DNA of 64,000 bases from Sphingomonas corticis (GCF_012035195.1 NZ_JAAVJH010000007.1:1-64000); one strand, 5' to 3'; positions 54,976 to 63,958 are shown, counted from the first letter of the stretch. Program-made: numbers and translations. The notes: generated from the letters alone by a model not told the origin.

Positions 54976-55215
54976 TTCACCCGAAGGCGCGAAGCCGCGA
55001 AGAAGAAGTGTTGTTCACGCGGAGGCGCGGAGACGCGGAGACGCGGAGGGGGTAGCGCTCGCGGGATCGTCTCGCGTCAGCGAGACAGAATCGTGTCGGC
55101 ACGGCGTCATGGAGCCGCCGATGGCGGCTCGGGACATCACCGCGAGCGCGAATCTCCGCGTCTCCGCGCCTCCGCGTGAACCGCAACCCGTTCGCGTCTT
55201 CGCGGCTTCGCGTGC
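54976..55215. repeat. Extended imperfect inverted repeat in the ffh/DUF924 gap
   Basis: In a 395-bp stretch without genes (54823-55217), a 26-bp segment at 55014-55039 is the exact reverse complement of 55155-55180. The similarity continues outward in both directions to about 54976 and 55215 through GAAGGCGCGAAG-type sequence. Thus two composite elements stand in inverted orientation, separated by about 115 bp. No coding sequence is seen between them. Confidence 0.75.
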
Positions 55216-55217
55216 AC

Positions 55218-55790
55218 CTACCAGCCCCCACCCGCATCGAGGTACGCCCGCTCCTCCGCCGTTGTCTCCCGCCCCAGCGCCGCGTTGCGCGACGGAAAGC
55301 GGCCGAAGCGCGCGAACACCTCGGCATGATCCACGGCGAACTTGCGGTTCTCCTCCTCGCCCAGCGCGGTGAACAGTTCCACGCTGCGCCGCTGCGACTC
55401 GGCATCCTCGCCATGCATCATGGGCATGTAGAGGAACACGCGCTCCTCGTTGGTCAGCCCCGCGTCCCACCCCTTCGCCAGCGCCTCCGCGGTCAGCCGC
55501 CGCGCCAGCGGGTCGGCCGCGAACGCCGCCGCCTGCCCGCGGAACAAGTTGCGCGAGAACTGGTCGAGCAGGATGATCGCGGCCAGCAGCGTGCGCGGAT
55601 CGTCACGCCAGCCCGCGGCGCCGGTCGCGGCCACGCGGTCGCGCAGCGCGGCGAAGCGCTCGCCGATCTCGCGATCCAGCGCCGCGTCCTTCGCGAACCG
55701 CTGCTCCGTCGACAGGGCGAACCAGAAGTCCAGCACCTCACCCGCGGCGGAGTCGACTTCGCCCTCTGTCGTAACTAGATCGCCCGCCAT
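55218..55790 (-). CDS. DUF924 family protein
   Basis: 190 aa. The family's all-helical pattern is clear: EVLDFWFAL near residue 20, RFAKDAALDREIGERF, LLAAIILLDQFSRNLFRGQA and EERVFLYMPMMHGEDAESQ. Function is not known; the fold resembles tetratricopeptide-like helices. GGGGAAG precedes the ATG. Its start codon overlaps that of mtaB on the opposite strand: the shared tetranucleotide CATG at 55788-55791 serves both. There is therefore no intergenic space between the two divergent genes. Confidence 0.9.
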   Translation of the reverse strand: MAGDLVTTEGEVDSAAGEVLDFWFALSTEQRFAKDAALDREIGERFAALRDRVAATGAAGWRDDPRTLLAAIILLDQFSRNLFRGQAAAFAADPLARRLTAEALAKGWDAGLTNEERVFLYMPMMHGEDAESQRRSVELFTALGEEENRKFAVDHAEVFARFGRFPSRNAALGRETTAEERAYLDAGGGW

Positions 55791-57048
55791 GCCGTCGCTT
55801 CCCCAGCCCGAGGTGGTCACCCTCGGCTGCCGCCTCAACATCGCCGAGAGCGAAACGATCCGCGCGCTCGCCGCGGGGCGCGACGTGGCGGTGGTGAACG
55901 GCTGCGGGGTCACCAACCGCGCGGTGAAGGACACGCGCGCCGCCATCCGCCGGCTGCGTCGCGCGCGGCCTGCGGCGGAGCTGATCGTCACCGGCTGCGC
56001 GTCCGACATGGATCGCGCCGCCTTCGCCGCGATGCCCGAGGTGGACCGGATCGTCCCCAATGCGGCGAAGCTGCTGCCGTCGAGCTGGGGCCGCCCCGGC
56101 AACATGGCGCAGCCGCGCGCGCATACCCGCGGCTTCGTGGCGGTGCAGACCGGGTGCGACCATGCCTGCACCTTTTGCGCCATCCCCGCCGGGCGCGGTG
56201 CGAGCCGGTCGGAGCCGATCGCGCAGGCGGTGCCGCGCATCGCGGCGCTGGTGGAGGCGGGCGCGCGCGAGGTGGTGTTGAGCGGGGTCGACCTGACAAG
56301 CTTTCGCGACGGTGACGCGCCGCTCGCCGCGCTGGTGGAGGCGCTGTTGGCGCAGGTGCCCGCGCTGGAGCGGCTGCGCCTGTCATCGATCGATCCGGCC
56401 GAGGTCGACGATCGTTTGTTCGCGCTGCTGACGCAGGAGCCGCGCGTGATGCCGCACGTCCACCTCTCGCTCCAGGCGGGGGACGACCTGATCCTGAAGC
56501 GAATGAAACGCCGCCACTCGCGCGCCGATGCGGTGCGGCTGGTCGCGCGGCTGAAGGCGGCGCGAGCGGACATCGCCATCGGCGCGGACCTGATCGCGGG
56601 CTTTCCGACCGAAAGCGAGGCGATGTTCGCCGAGACGCTGGCCGCGGTGGACACGTGCGACATCGTCCACGCCCACGTCTTTCCCTATTCCCCGCGCGCC
56701 GGCACCCCCGCCGCCCGGATGCCGCAGGTCGCGCCGCTGGTGGCGAAGGAGCGGGCCGAGCGGCTGCGGGACGCATCGGCCCGTCGCAAGGCGGCGTGGC
56801 TGGTGGGGCTGGTCGGCACGCGGCAGGCGGTGCTGATCGAGAAGCCCGGCGACCGCGGCCACGCGCCGGGGTTCGCGGAGGTGCGCTTCGACCGCGAGCC
56901 TTTTCCCGTCGTTCGCCCTGAGCGCCATCGAAGCCCGGGCGCCCCGGCTGCCCTTCGACTGCGCTCAGGGCGAGCGGAGGTCGGGGAGCTGATGACGCTC
57001 CACATCACCGCCGCCACCGACACCCATCTCATCGGACACGCATCATGA
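55789..57048 (+). CDS. mtaB: tRNA t6A37 methylthiotransferase MtaB
   Basis: 419 aa, radical-SAM methylthiotransferase. The N-terminal UPF0004 cluster Cys are Cys14 (LGCRLN), Cys39 (VNGCGVTN) and Cys70 (VTGCAS); the radical-SAM CxxxCxxC is Cys123/127/130 (GCDHACTFCAIP). LSGVDLTSF and HLSLQAGDDLILKRMKRRHS follow. It converts t6A37 to ms2t6A37 in tRNAs. The C-terminal TRAM-like region is odd: residues about 374-396 are encoded by a palindromic dispersed repeat. Start codon overlaps the divergent DUF924 start. It ends in a 4-bp overlap with ftsY. Confidence 0.93.
   Translation: MPSLPQPEVVTLGCRLNIAESETIRALAAGRDVAVVNGCGVTNRAVKDTRAAIRRLRRARPAAELIVTGCASDMDRAAFAAMPEVDRIVPNAAKLLPSSWGRPGNMAQPRAHTRGFVAVQTGCDHACTFCAIPAGRGASRSEPIAQAVPRIAALVEAGAREVVLSGVDLTSFRDGDAPLAALVEALLAQVPALERLRLSSIDPAEVDDRLFALLTQEPRVMPHVHLSLQAGDDLILKRMKRRHSRADAVRLVARLKAARADIAIGADLIAGFPTESEAMFAETLAAVDTCDIVHAHVFPYSPRAGTPAARMPQVAPLVAKERAERLRDASARRKAAWLVGLVGTRQAVLIEKPGDRGHAPGFAEVRFDREPFPVVRPERHRSPGAPAALRLRSGRAEVGELMTLHITAATDTHLIGHAS
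56910..56976. repeat. REP-like palindrome inside the mtaB coding sequence
   Basis: A 24-base arm at 56910-56933 pairs with 56953-56976 with three mismatches. The right arm closely matches the intergenic element at 62675-62700 (both include GCTCAGGGCGA and GGAGGTCGG follows). Reading frame is kept across it, so the element is translated. Confidence 0.75.
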
Positions 57049-57974
57049 GCAACAGCTGGCACGAGAAGCTGCTCGGCGGCTTCCGCCGCACCTCCGACCG
57101 CCTGGTCGGCAACCTCGCCGGGCTGGGCGGCGCGCGGCTCGACGAGGGCACGCTGGACGAGATCGAGGAGGCGCTGATCGCGTCGGACCTGGGGCCGGAG
57201 ACCGCCGGCCGCGTCCGCCATCGCCTGTCCGAGGGCACGTTCGAGCGCGACATGGAGGAGCTGGGCATCCGCCTGGTCGTCGCCGAGGAAGTGGAGTCGG
57301 TGCTGGCGCAGGTCGCGCGGCCGATCGAGATCGACGCCTTTCCGCGCCCGCAGGTGATCCTGGTCATCGGCGTCAACGGATCGGGCAAGACCACGACCAT
57401 CGCCAAGCTGGCGCACCTGTTCCTCGAACAGGATTACGCCGTCATGCTGGCCGCCGGCGACACCTTCCGCGCCGCCGCGATCGGCCAGCTGAAGACCTGG
57501 GCGGAGCGGATCGGCGTGCCCATCGTCACCGGGCCGGAGGGCGGCGACGCGGCGGGCATCGTCTGGGATGCGGTGAAGCAGGCGACCGCGATCGGCACGG
57601 ACGTGCTGATCGTCGACACCGCCGGACGATTGCAGAACAAGCGCGAGTTGATGGACGAACTGGCGAAGATCCGCCGCGTGCTCGGCCGGCTGAACCCCGC
57701 CGCGCCGCACGACGTGCTGCTGGTGCTGGATGCCACCACGGGGCAGAACGCGCTGTCGCAGATCGAGGTGTTCAAGGAGGTGGCAGGCGTCACCGGCCTC
57801 GTCATGACCAAGCTGGACGGCACGGCGCGCGGCGGCGTGCTGGTCGCGGCGGCGGAACGCTACGCACTGCCGATCCACGCGATCGGCGTCGGCGAGCAGA
57901 TGGGCGACCTGCGCCCCTTCGATGCGCGCGAGGTCAGCCGGATCATCGCCGGCGTGGATACGGAGCGGAAGTAG
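57045..57974 (+). CDS. ftsY: SRP receptor GTPase FtsY
   Basis: 309 aa. NG domains only: N-domain helices (HEKLLGGFRRTSDRLVGNLA, DEIEEALIASDLG), P-loop GVNGSGKTTTIAKLA, DTFRAAAIGQLKTWAER, VLIVDTAGRLQNKREL and TKLDGTARGGV, with the closing GVGEQMGDLRPFDAREV. The acidic A domain of the E. coli protein is absent, as in many alphaproteobacteria. It docks SRP-ribosome complexes at the membrane. Start overlaps the mtaB stop by 4 bp. Confidence 0.97.
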   Translation: MSNSWHEKLLGGFRRTSDRLVGNLAGLGGARLDEGTLDEIEEALIASDLGPETAGRVRHRLSEGTFERDMEELGIRLVVAEEVESVLAQVARPIEIDAFPRPQVILVIGVNGSGKTTTIAKLAHLFLEQDYAVMLAAGDTFRAAAIGQLKTWAERIGVPIVTGPEGGDAAGIVWDAVKQATAIGTDVLIVDTAGRLQNKRELMDELAKIRRVLGRLNPAAPHDVLLVLDATTGQNALSQIEVFKEVAGVTGLVMTKLDGTARGGVLVAAAERYALPIHAIGVGEQMGDLRPFDAREVSRIIAGVDTERK

Positions 57975-58053
57975 GGCGCTGCCGTCCACCCCGGCGCCCA
58001 CGGAGGTCCAGTTGCGGGAGCTTGCCGCATCTCGCGCTGACACCGATACTGGA

Positions 58054-58069
58054 CCCGGCGTGCGCCGGG
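58054..58069. repeat. GC-rich palindrome between ftsY and yciB
   Basis: A perfect 7-bp inverted repeat (CCCGGCG/CGCCGGG, two-base centre) in the 126-bp gap resembles the core of dispersed sphingomonad palindromes and could act as an ftsY transcript end. No U-run follows. Confidence 0.4.
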
Positions 58070-58100
58070 ATGGAAGAACAATGCTTGAGAACGATCGCGC

Positions 58101-58802
58101 ATGACGACCACCACCAAACACGACGGCCGCACCCGCGCCCTGGTCGACTACGGCCCGCTGGCGCTGTTCTTCGCCGTCAATTTCCTGCTGCCGGCGGAGA
58201 TGGCGCGCCGGATCGTCGATGCCCTCACCTCCACCCTGTCGGGCATGGGTCGGCTGGAGGCGCTGCTGATGGCGCGGGTGATCGTCGCCACCGCCGTTTT
58301 CGTCCTGGCGAGCGGCGTGGCGATCGTCGTCGCCCGCGCGAAGCTGGATCGCGTGCCGCCGATGCTGCTGATCTCTGCCGGGCTGGTGATCGTCTTCGGC
58401 GGGCTGACCATGTATTTCCGCGATCCCCGCTTCATCCAGATGAAGCCGACGATCGTCTACGTGCTGATGTCCGCCACGCTCGCCTTCGGCCTGGCGACCG
58501 GGCGCCCGCTGCTGGAGCAGCTGCTTGGCACGGTCTATCCGGGGCTGTCCCCTGCCGGCTGGTGCAAGCTGACGGTGAACTGGGCCGCGTTCTTCGCGAT
58601 CATGGCGGTGTTGAACGAGGCGGTGTGGCGCGGCGGGGCGGCGGCGTTCGGCGAGACGAAGGGCTGGGATCTGTGGGCGATCTACAAGGTATGGGTGGTC
58701 ATCCCCGCCACCTTTCTCTTCGCCGTCGCGAACGTGCCGATGCTGATGCGGCATGGACTGAAGCTGGGTGACGACACGCCGCAGGTGCCGCCGGAGGGGT
58801 GA
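58101..58802 (+). CDS. yciB: Inner-membrane spanning protein YciB/IspZ (septation protein A)
   Basis: 233 aa with five to six hydrophobic segments. The family signature FRDPRFIQMKPTIVY (residues about 110-124) and the following NWAAFFAIMAVLNEAVWR are readable, with VDYGPLALFFAVNF at the start. YciB-type proteins affect cell-envelope synthesis and division. ATG at 58101 overlaps no neighbour. Its stop lies six bases from that of the convergent small gene. Confidence 0.92.
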   Translation: MTTTTKHDGRTRALVDYGPLALFFAVNFLLPAEMARRIVDALTSTLSGMGRLEALLMARVIVATAVFVLASGVAIVVARAKLDRVPPMLLISAGLVIVFGGLTMYFRDPRFIQMKPTIVYVLMSATLAFGLATGRPLLEQLLGTVYPGLSPAGWCKLTVNWAAFFAIMAVLNEAVWRGGAAAFGETKGWDLWAIYKVWVVIPATFLFAVANVPMLMRHGLKLGDDTPQVPPEG

Positions 58803-58808
58803 TCCCCC

Positions 58809-58976
58809 TCAGTCCTCCCGACGTTCTTCCCCGTTGTCCTTCGCGGACCCGTCCTTCTCCTGCACCCCGGCGAGGATGTTGCCCGAGCCCGTGGCATCGC
58901 CGCCACCCTGCGCACCGCCAACCGTGTTGTCGGTATCGGCTGGCGGCCCATCCGCCTTGTTGCTGTCGTCGGCCAC
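58809..58976 (-). CDS. Small hydrophilic Gly/Asp-rich protein
   Basis: 55 aa from GTG at 58976, preceded by GAGGAG six to eleven bases upstream, an excellent ribosome site. The composition is Gly, Asp, Asn and Ala rich with no Cys (NKADGPPADTDNTVGG, DGSAKDNGEE), so probably disordered. It is monocistronic between yciB and sodB, with convergent yciB. Function unknown; low complexity lowers confidence. Confidence 0.5.
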   Translation of the reverse strand: MADDSNKADGPPADTDNTVGGAQGGGDATGSGNILAGVQEKDGSAKDNGEERRED

Positions 58977-59086
58977 GCTCTTTCTCCTCGATCCGGGTTC
59001 AAGCGACGACAACGAGCGGCGCGCCATGCCGGGCGCAAGAAAATGGGGCCCGGTCTCCCAGGCCCCTCTCGCATCGGTCGGTCGGG

Positions 59087-59692
59087 TCAGGCCGCGTCGA
59101 AGCGGCGGCCGGCCTCGTCCCAGTTCACCACGTCCCACCACGCCTTCAGATAGCCGGGGCGGTCGTTCTTGTACGTCAGGTAATAGGCGTGTTCCCACAC
59201 GTCGTTGCCCAGGATCGGCGTGCCCTTGTCCTTGGCGTCGTCCATCAGCGGATTGTCCTGGTTGGGCGTCGACGTCACCTTCAACGCGCCCGACGCATCC
59301 TTGATGACCCACGCCCAGCCCGAGCCGAACTGGCTCGCGCCCTTGGTGTTGAAATCCTCCTTCAGCTTGTCGAGCCCGCCATAGGCGTCGATCGCCTCCT
59401 TCAGGGCGCCGGACGGCTGGGTGGACCCCTTCGGCCCCATGATCTTCCAGAAGAAATCGTGGTTCCAATAGCCGCCGCCGTTGTTGCGGACGAGCGCAGG
59501 AAGCGAGGAGATCTGACCGAGGATCTCCTCGATCGACTTGCCCTCCAGCTTCGGATCGGCGGCGACGCCCTCGTTCAGCTTGGCGGTGTAGGCGGCGTGA
59601 TGCTTGTCGTGGTGGAAGGTCATCGTCTCCTTGGAGATGACCGGCTCCAGCGCGTCGTAATCGTAAGGCAGCGGGGGCAGTTCGAACGCCAT
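59087..59692 (-). CDS. sodB: Superoxide dismutase, Fe/Mn family (probably Fe)
   Basis: 201 aa. Metal ligands are the first His in ETMTFHHDKHHAAY, the second in GGGYWNHDFFW, and Asp and His in NDVWEHAYYLTYKNDRPGYL. The GAL...GSGWAWVI core is conserved. The wording is closer to cytoplasmic Fe-dependent SodB than to SodA, but Mn use cannot be excluded. No signal peptide. It stands as a single gene, separated by 110 bp from the small Gly-rich gene and by 96 bp from pspF. Confidence 0.95.
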   Translation of the reverse strand: MAFELPPLPYDYDALEPVISKETMTFHHDKHHAAYTAKLNEGVAADPKLEGKSIEEILGQISSLPALVRNNGGGYWNHDFFWKIMGPKGSTQPSGALKEAIDAYGGLDKLKEDFNTKGASQFGSGWAWVIKDASGALKVTSTPNQDNPLMDDAKDKGTPILGNDVWEHAYYLTYKNDRPGYLKAWWDVVNWDEAGRRFDAA

Positions 59693-59788
59693 GGGATCCT
59701 CCGTTTTCGGGTTGATCGAGGTAACGCCGACCGCGCGTAATCGCTCCCGCCTCGTTACGCCACCGTTCCCGTCACGCCCCCGCTCCGG

Positions 59789-60841
<1,053 letters not shown>

Positions 60842-60942
60842 CGCCAATATCTGGCGCCATCCGCCAACCGATGGCAAGCGTTTATTCTTGTAATCGTACG
60901 CTCCGGGCCAAAAACCCCAGCTTTTCCGCCATTCTTCGAAAT

Positions 60943-60958
60943 TGGCACGCCGGCTGCA
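60943..60958 (+). promoter_or_regulatory. Sigma54 (-24/-12) promoter of the psp operon
   Basis: TGGCAC (60943-60948), five bases, then CTGCA (60954-60958): GG and GC at the correct 10-bp spacing, one base off the TTGCA consensus. Transcription should start near 60970, 43 bp before the 44-codon gene. Upstream activating sequences for PspF were not resolved. Confidence 0.75.
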
Positions 60959-61012
60959 AAGTCCTCGGCAACACCGCCAGACGGTGACCACAGGATCGAA
61001 CGGAGACACGCC

Positions 61013-61147
61013 ATGACCACCACCTTCACCAGCAAGATCGCCGCCGTCGCCCTCACCCTGCTCGCCAGCGCCACGCTGCTGCTCGGCACGGTCGGCCCGG
61101 CGACGCAGCTGGCCGATCGCACCCCCGCGGTTCAGGCGATCGCCTGA
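61013..61147 (+). CDS. 44-residue exported or membrane peptide, first gene after the sigma54 promoter
   Basis: 44 aa: a basic start (TTTFTSK), a hydrophobic helix IAAVALTLLASATLLLGTV and a short polar end. GGAG precedes the ATG by eight bases. The helix followed by a short tail resembles a signal peptide with a small secreted piece, or a single-span membrane peptide. It lies 43 bp after the predicted transcription start and 88 bp before pspA, so it must be co-induced with the phage-shock response. I do not recognise it. Confidence 0.7.
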   Translation: MTTTFTSKIAAVALTLLASATLLLGTVGPATQLADRTPAVQAIA

Positions 61148-61235
61148 TCCGCGAGCGACGGGGTGGGGGATCGACCCCTCCCCCGCCCCGTCGTAGAACG
61201 ATAGAAAGGGCCCGCTTTTGGAGAGTTTCACGCAG

Positions 61236-61898
61236 ATGGGCATTTTCTCCCGCACCCGCGACATCGTCGCCGCCAACATGGCCGAACTGCTCGACAAGGC
61301 GGACGACCCGGCGAAGACCGTGCGCATCATCATCATGGAAATGGAGGAGACGCTGGTCGAAGTCCGCGCCTCCGCCGCGCGGACGATCGCGGACCAGAAG
61401 GAAATGCGTCGCCACATCGCCAAGCTGGCCGAGCTGGAAGCGAGCTGGACGGAGAAGGCGGAGCTCGCCCTCTCCAAGGACCGCGAGGACCTGGCCAAGG
61501 CCGCGCTGATCGAGCGGGGCAAGGCCGCCGAGATGGGCACGCAGTTGCGCGAGGAAGTGGCGGTTCTGGACGACGCGCTGCGCGGGTCCGAGGAGGATAT
61601 CGCCAAGCTGCAGAACAAGCTGCGCGAGGCCCGCGCGAAGCAGAACGCCATCGCCACGCGGATGGAGAGCGCGAACACCAAGGCCCGCCTGCGCGAGATG
61701 TGGAACGGCCCGCGCACCCACGACGCCTTCAGCCGGTTCGAGGCCCTGGAGCGCCGCGCCGACGAGGCGGAAGGCCGCGCCGAGGCGATGGGTCTCGCGC
61801 CGAAGAGTCTGGAGGACGAATTCAACGAGCTGCGCTCCGCCGACAAGATCGATGCCGAGCTGGAAGCGCTGCGCGCGCGCATGAAGAAGGATCAGTGA
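61236..61898 (+). CDS. pspA: Phage-shock protein PspA
   Basis: 220 aa, almost entirely coiled-coil. The N-terminal amphipathic helix MGIFSRTRDIVAANMAELLDKADDP is interrupted only by the usual length; PspA binds stressed membranes and inhibits PspF. ATG at 61236 matches the E. coli start (MGIFSRF); a TTG six codons upstream is possible but unlikely. GGAGAG lies upstream. It ends three bases before pspB. Confidence 0.96.
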   Translation: MGIFSRTRDIVAANMAELLDKADDPAKTVRIIIMEMEETLVEVRASAARTIADQKEMRRHIAKLAELEASWTEKAELALSKDREDLAKAALIERGKAAEMGTQLREEVAVLDDALRGSEEDIAKLQNKLREARAKQNAIATRMESANTKARLREMWNGPRTHDAFSRFEALERRADEAEGRAEAMGLAPKSLEDEFNELRSADKIDAELEALRARMKKDQ

Positions 61899-61900
61899 GC

Positions 61901-62221
61901 ATGGAGGATGTTTTCGTACCGCTGATCGCCATCGTCTCCATCTTCATCGGCTTGCCGTGGCTGATCTTCCACTACGTCACCAAGTGGAAGACCGCACCGA
62001 AGATGACCAGCGAGGACGAGCGGCTGCTGGACGAGATGTACAATCTGGCCCGCCGGCTGGAGGAGCGGGTGAACACGGTGGAGCGCATCGTCGCCGCCGA
62101 CAATCCCGACTTCCGCCCCGGCATCGCCGACTACCGGCAGCAGCCCGACTATCGTCTCGAAGATCCGCAGGGCGCGCGGCGCCCCTACCTCGACCGCCCG
62201 CTTTCCGACAGGAGGAACTGA
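61901..62221 (+). CDS. pspB: Phage-shock protein PspB
   Basis: 106 aa. One membrane helix (FVPLIAIVSIFIGLPWLIFHYV), a basic patch KWKTAPKMTSEDERLL and a coiled-coil LLDEMYNLARRLEERVNTVERIVAADNPDFRPG. PspB senses stress with PspC and helps release PspA. The C-terminal 30 residues (YRQQPDYRLEDPQ onward) are an extension absent in E. coli. Its stop overlaps the pspC start by 1 bp. Confidence 0.92.
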   Translation: MEDVFVPLIAIVSIFIGLPWLIFHYVTKWKTAPKMTSEDERLLDEMYNLARRLEERVNTVERIVAADNPDFRPGIADYRQQPDYRLEDPQGARRPYLDRPLSDRRN

Positions 62222-62601
62222 TGTCCGGCAGCCGTACCAAGTTCTACCTCGACAAGCAGAACGCCAAGTGGAAGGGCGTCTGCGCCGGAATCGCCGACTA
62301 TACCGGGATCGAAGTCATCTGGGTTCGCATCGCGATGATCCTGCTGACGCTGGCCGGCGGGTTCCCGTGGACGCTGGTCGCCTATGCGCTGATCGCCTGG
62401 ATGGCGGAAGCCAAGCCGATCGACCTGTACCAGGACCGCGAGGACCAGAAGTTCTGGCAGGGCGTGCGCTCCAACCCGACGCGCTCCACCGCCGAGGTGC
62501 GCAGCAAGTTCCGCGAGCTGGACCGTCGCCTCGCCGACATCGAGCTGCACTATACGAGCCGCAACACCGCGCTCGCCAACGAGATCGAGAGCCTGCGCTG
62601 A
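62221..62601 (+). CDS. pspC: Phage-shock protein PspC
   Basis: 126 aa. The PspC domain is residues about 5-65: FYLDKQNAKWKGVCAGIADY, TGIEVIWVRIAMILLTLAGG and FPWTLVAYALIAWMAEA, with one or two membrane segments. A cytoplasmic helical extension follows (RSKFRELDRRLADIELHYTS, ending NEIESLR). GGAGG precedes the ATG. The ending resembles that of the downstream small proteins. Confidence 0.93.
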   Translation: MSGSRTKFYLDKQNAKWKGVCAGIADYTGIEVIWVRIAMILLTLAGGFPWTLVAYALIAWMAEAKPIDLYQDREDQKFWQGVRSNPTRSTAEVRSKFRELDRRLADIELHYTSRNTALANEIESLR

Positions 62602-62634
62602 GCGGCGCAGTCGGTCGGAACGCAAGCACCATGC

Positions 62635-62700
62635 TCCGTTCGGGCCGAGCGAAGTCGAAGCCTAAGCACCTGCCCTTCGACTTCGCTCAGGGCGAACGGA
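62635..62700. repeat. REP-like palindrome between pspC and the next psp gene
   Basis: Arms 62635-62660 and 62675-62700 pair over 26 bases with about three mismatches, in the 123-bp gap. The right arm matches the element within mtaB (56953-56980). It may attenuate or stabilise the long psp transcript between pspC and the downstream genes. Confidence 0.7.
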
Positions 62701-62724
62701 GGTCGGAAGAAAGGGTCACTACCG

Positions 62725-63015
62725 ATGCACGGTCCCAATTTCGTGATCGCGATCATCGCCATCTGCATGACCGCATGGATCATCAACAACTTCATCCGCG
62801 CCCGGCACGGCTATCCGATCAGCGACGATTGGGGCCGCAACCTGAAGAAGGACGATGCGGAGCACGACCGCCACGTCCGGCTGCTGTCCAGCGAGAACGA
62901 GCGGCTGTCCGGCCAGGTCAGCCGCCTGGAGGAGCGGATCGCGGTGCTGGAGCGGATCGCCACCGATCCCGCCACGCGCACTGCCCGAGAGATCGACGCG
63001 CTGCGCGATCGCTGA
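62725..63015 (+). CDS. PspB-like small membrane/coiled-coil protein 1
   Basis: 96 aa. Membrane helix FVIAIIAICMTAWIINNFI, then RARHGYPISDDWGRNL and a coiled-coil LLSSENERLSGQVSRLEERI with the shared ending AVLERIATD and EIDALRDR. The first part of this ending also occurs in PspB (NTVERIVAAD). AAAGGG precedes the ATG. It is the first of at least four such genes in a row after pspC, all on the same strand. It is not PspD by sequence. Confidence 0.8.
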   Translation: MHGPNFVIAIIAICMTAWIINNFIRARHGYPISDDWGRNLKKDDAEHDRHVRLLSSENERLSGQVSRLEERIAVLERIATDPATRTAREIDALRDR

Positions 63016-63041
63016 CGAAAAGAAAAAAGGGGAGCAACGAC

Positions 63042-63368
63042 ATGGAACCCGGCGTCTTCGAACTTCTCCGCTTCATCCTGCCGATCGCCGCGCTGATCGT
63101 GGCGATGGGCGTGGGCGGATCGGTGTTCAGCACCTGGCTGCGCATCCGCAACGGCTACCCGCTGGAGAACAGCTGGGGCAAGGCGATCCACCCGCAGCGC
63201 AACGAGGAGCAGGCGCAGCGCATCACGCTGCTGAGCCAGGAGAATGCGCAGCTCCGCGCGGAGCTCGGCTCGGTCAAGGACCGGCTGCAGAACGTGGAGC
63301 GGATCGTCACCGACGGCTCGTTGCGCCTCAGCCACGAGATCGACGCGTTGCGCGGCCCGGCGAACTGA
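63042..63368 (+). CDS. PspB-like small membrane/coiled-coil protein 2
   Basis: 108 aa. Membrane helix FILPIAALIVAMGVGGSVF, then WLRIRNGYPLENSWGKAI, a GYP...WG motif shared with the previous protein, and a coiled-coil ITLLSQENAQLRAELGSVKD ending NVERIVTDGSLRLSHEIDALRG. GGGGAG precedes the ATG. It begins 26 bp after the previous gene. Confidence 0.8.
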   Translation: MEPGVFELLRFILPIAALIVAMGVGGSVFSTWLRIRNGYPLENSWGKAIHPQRNEEQAQRITLLSQENAQLRAELGSVKDRLQNVERIVTDGSLRLSHEIDALRGPAN

Positions 63369-63380
63369 GGAGCACCAACG

Positions 63381-63677
63381 ATGGAAAAGTCCACCTTCCT
63401 GCTGTTCTTCATGATCGTCGTGGGCCTGCCGGTGATCCTCGGCGTCGGCGGCGACATGTTCAAGCGCTGGCTCAAGCACAAGGAACGGATGGCCGAGGCC
63501 CTGAACGCCCAGACGGCGGAGAAGGCGGCGCAATATGCCGCGCATACCGAGCGGCTGGAGCAGCGGGTGCGCGTGCTGGAGCGGATCGCGACCGACAAGG
63601 GCGTGGCGCTGGCGGACGAGATCGAGAGCCTGCGCACCCTCCCCGCGGATAACGCGGCCACCCGGCCGCTCAACTGA
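63381..63677 (+). CDS. PspB-like small membrane/coiled-coil protein 3
   Basis: 98 aa. Membrane helix FLLFFMIVVGLPVILGVGG, a basic segment MFKRWLKHKERMAEAL, then a coiled-coil with the shared ending RVRVLERIATDKG and DEIESLR, the same EIESLR as in PspC. GAGGAG precedes the ATG. It starts 12 bp after the previous gene. The GYP motif of the first two is missing. Confidence 0.8.
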   Translation: MEKSTFLLFFMIVVGLPVILGVGGDMFKRWLKHKERMAEALNAQTAEKAAQYAAHTERLEQRVRVLERIATDKGVALADEIESLRTLPADNAATRPLN

Positions 63678-63700
63678 CGCCTTCGACAGGAGTAATCGAC

Positions 63701-63958
63701 GTGCCGTGGTCCGTAGCCTTCATGGTGGTCATGATCGTGATGATCGTCACGATCGGGCGGGTAAGCCGCGAGAAGCATCGCGCGATCGGGCGCGCCGGCC
63801 ATCCGCCCCAACCCGTCTTCGGCGCCGACAACCCGGCGCAGGGCGAGGAGATCAAGCAGCTGCGCGAGCGCATCCAGGTGCTCGAGCGCGTCATCACCGA
63901 CCAACACGGCGGCAGCGCCGATCTGGAACGCCAGATCGAGCGGCTGCGCGACCGCTGA
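63701..63958 (+). CDS. PspB-like small membrane/coiled-coil protein 4
   Basis: 85 aa, GTG start behind CAGGAG. Membrane helix AFMVVMIVMIVTIGRV, a basic and proline-containing linker (SREKHRAIGRAGHPPQPVF) and a coiled-coil EEIKQLRERIQVLERVITD ending RQIERLRDR. It is the shortest copy, with the same LERxxTD element. It starts 23 bp after the previous gene, and another gene begins 23 bp later. Confidence 0.78.
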   Translation: MPWSVAFMVVMIVMIVTIGRVSREKHRAIGRAGHPPQPVFGADNPAQGEEIKQLRERIQVLERVITDQHGGSADLERQIERLRDR

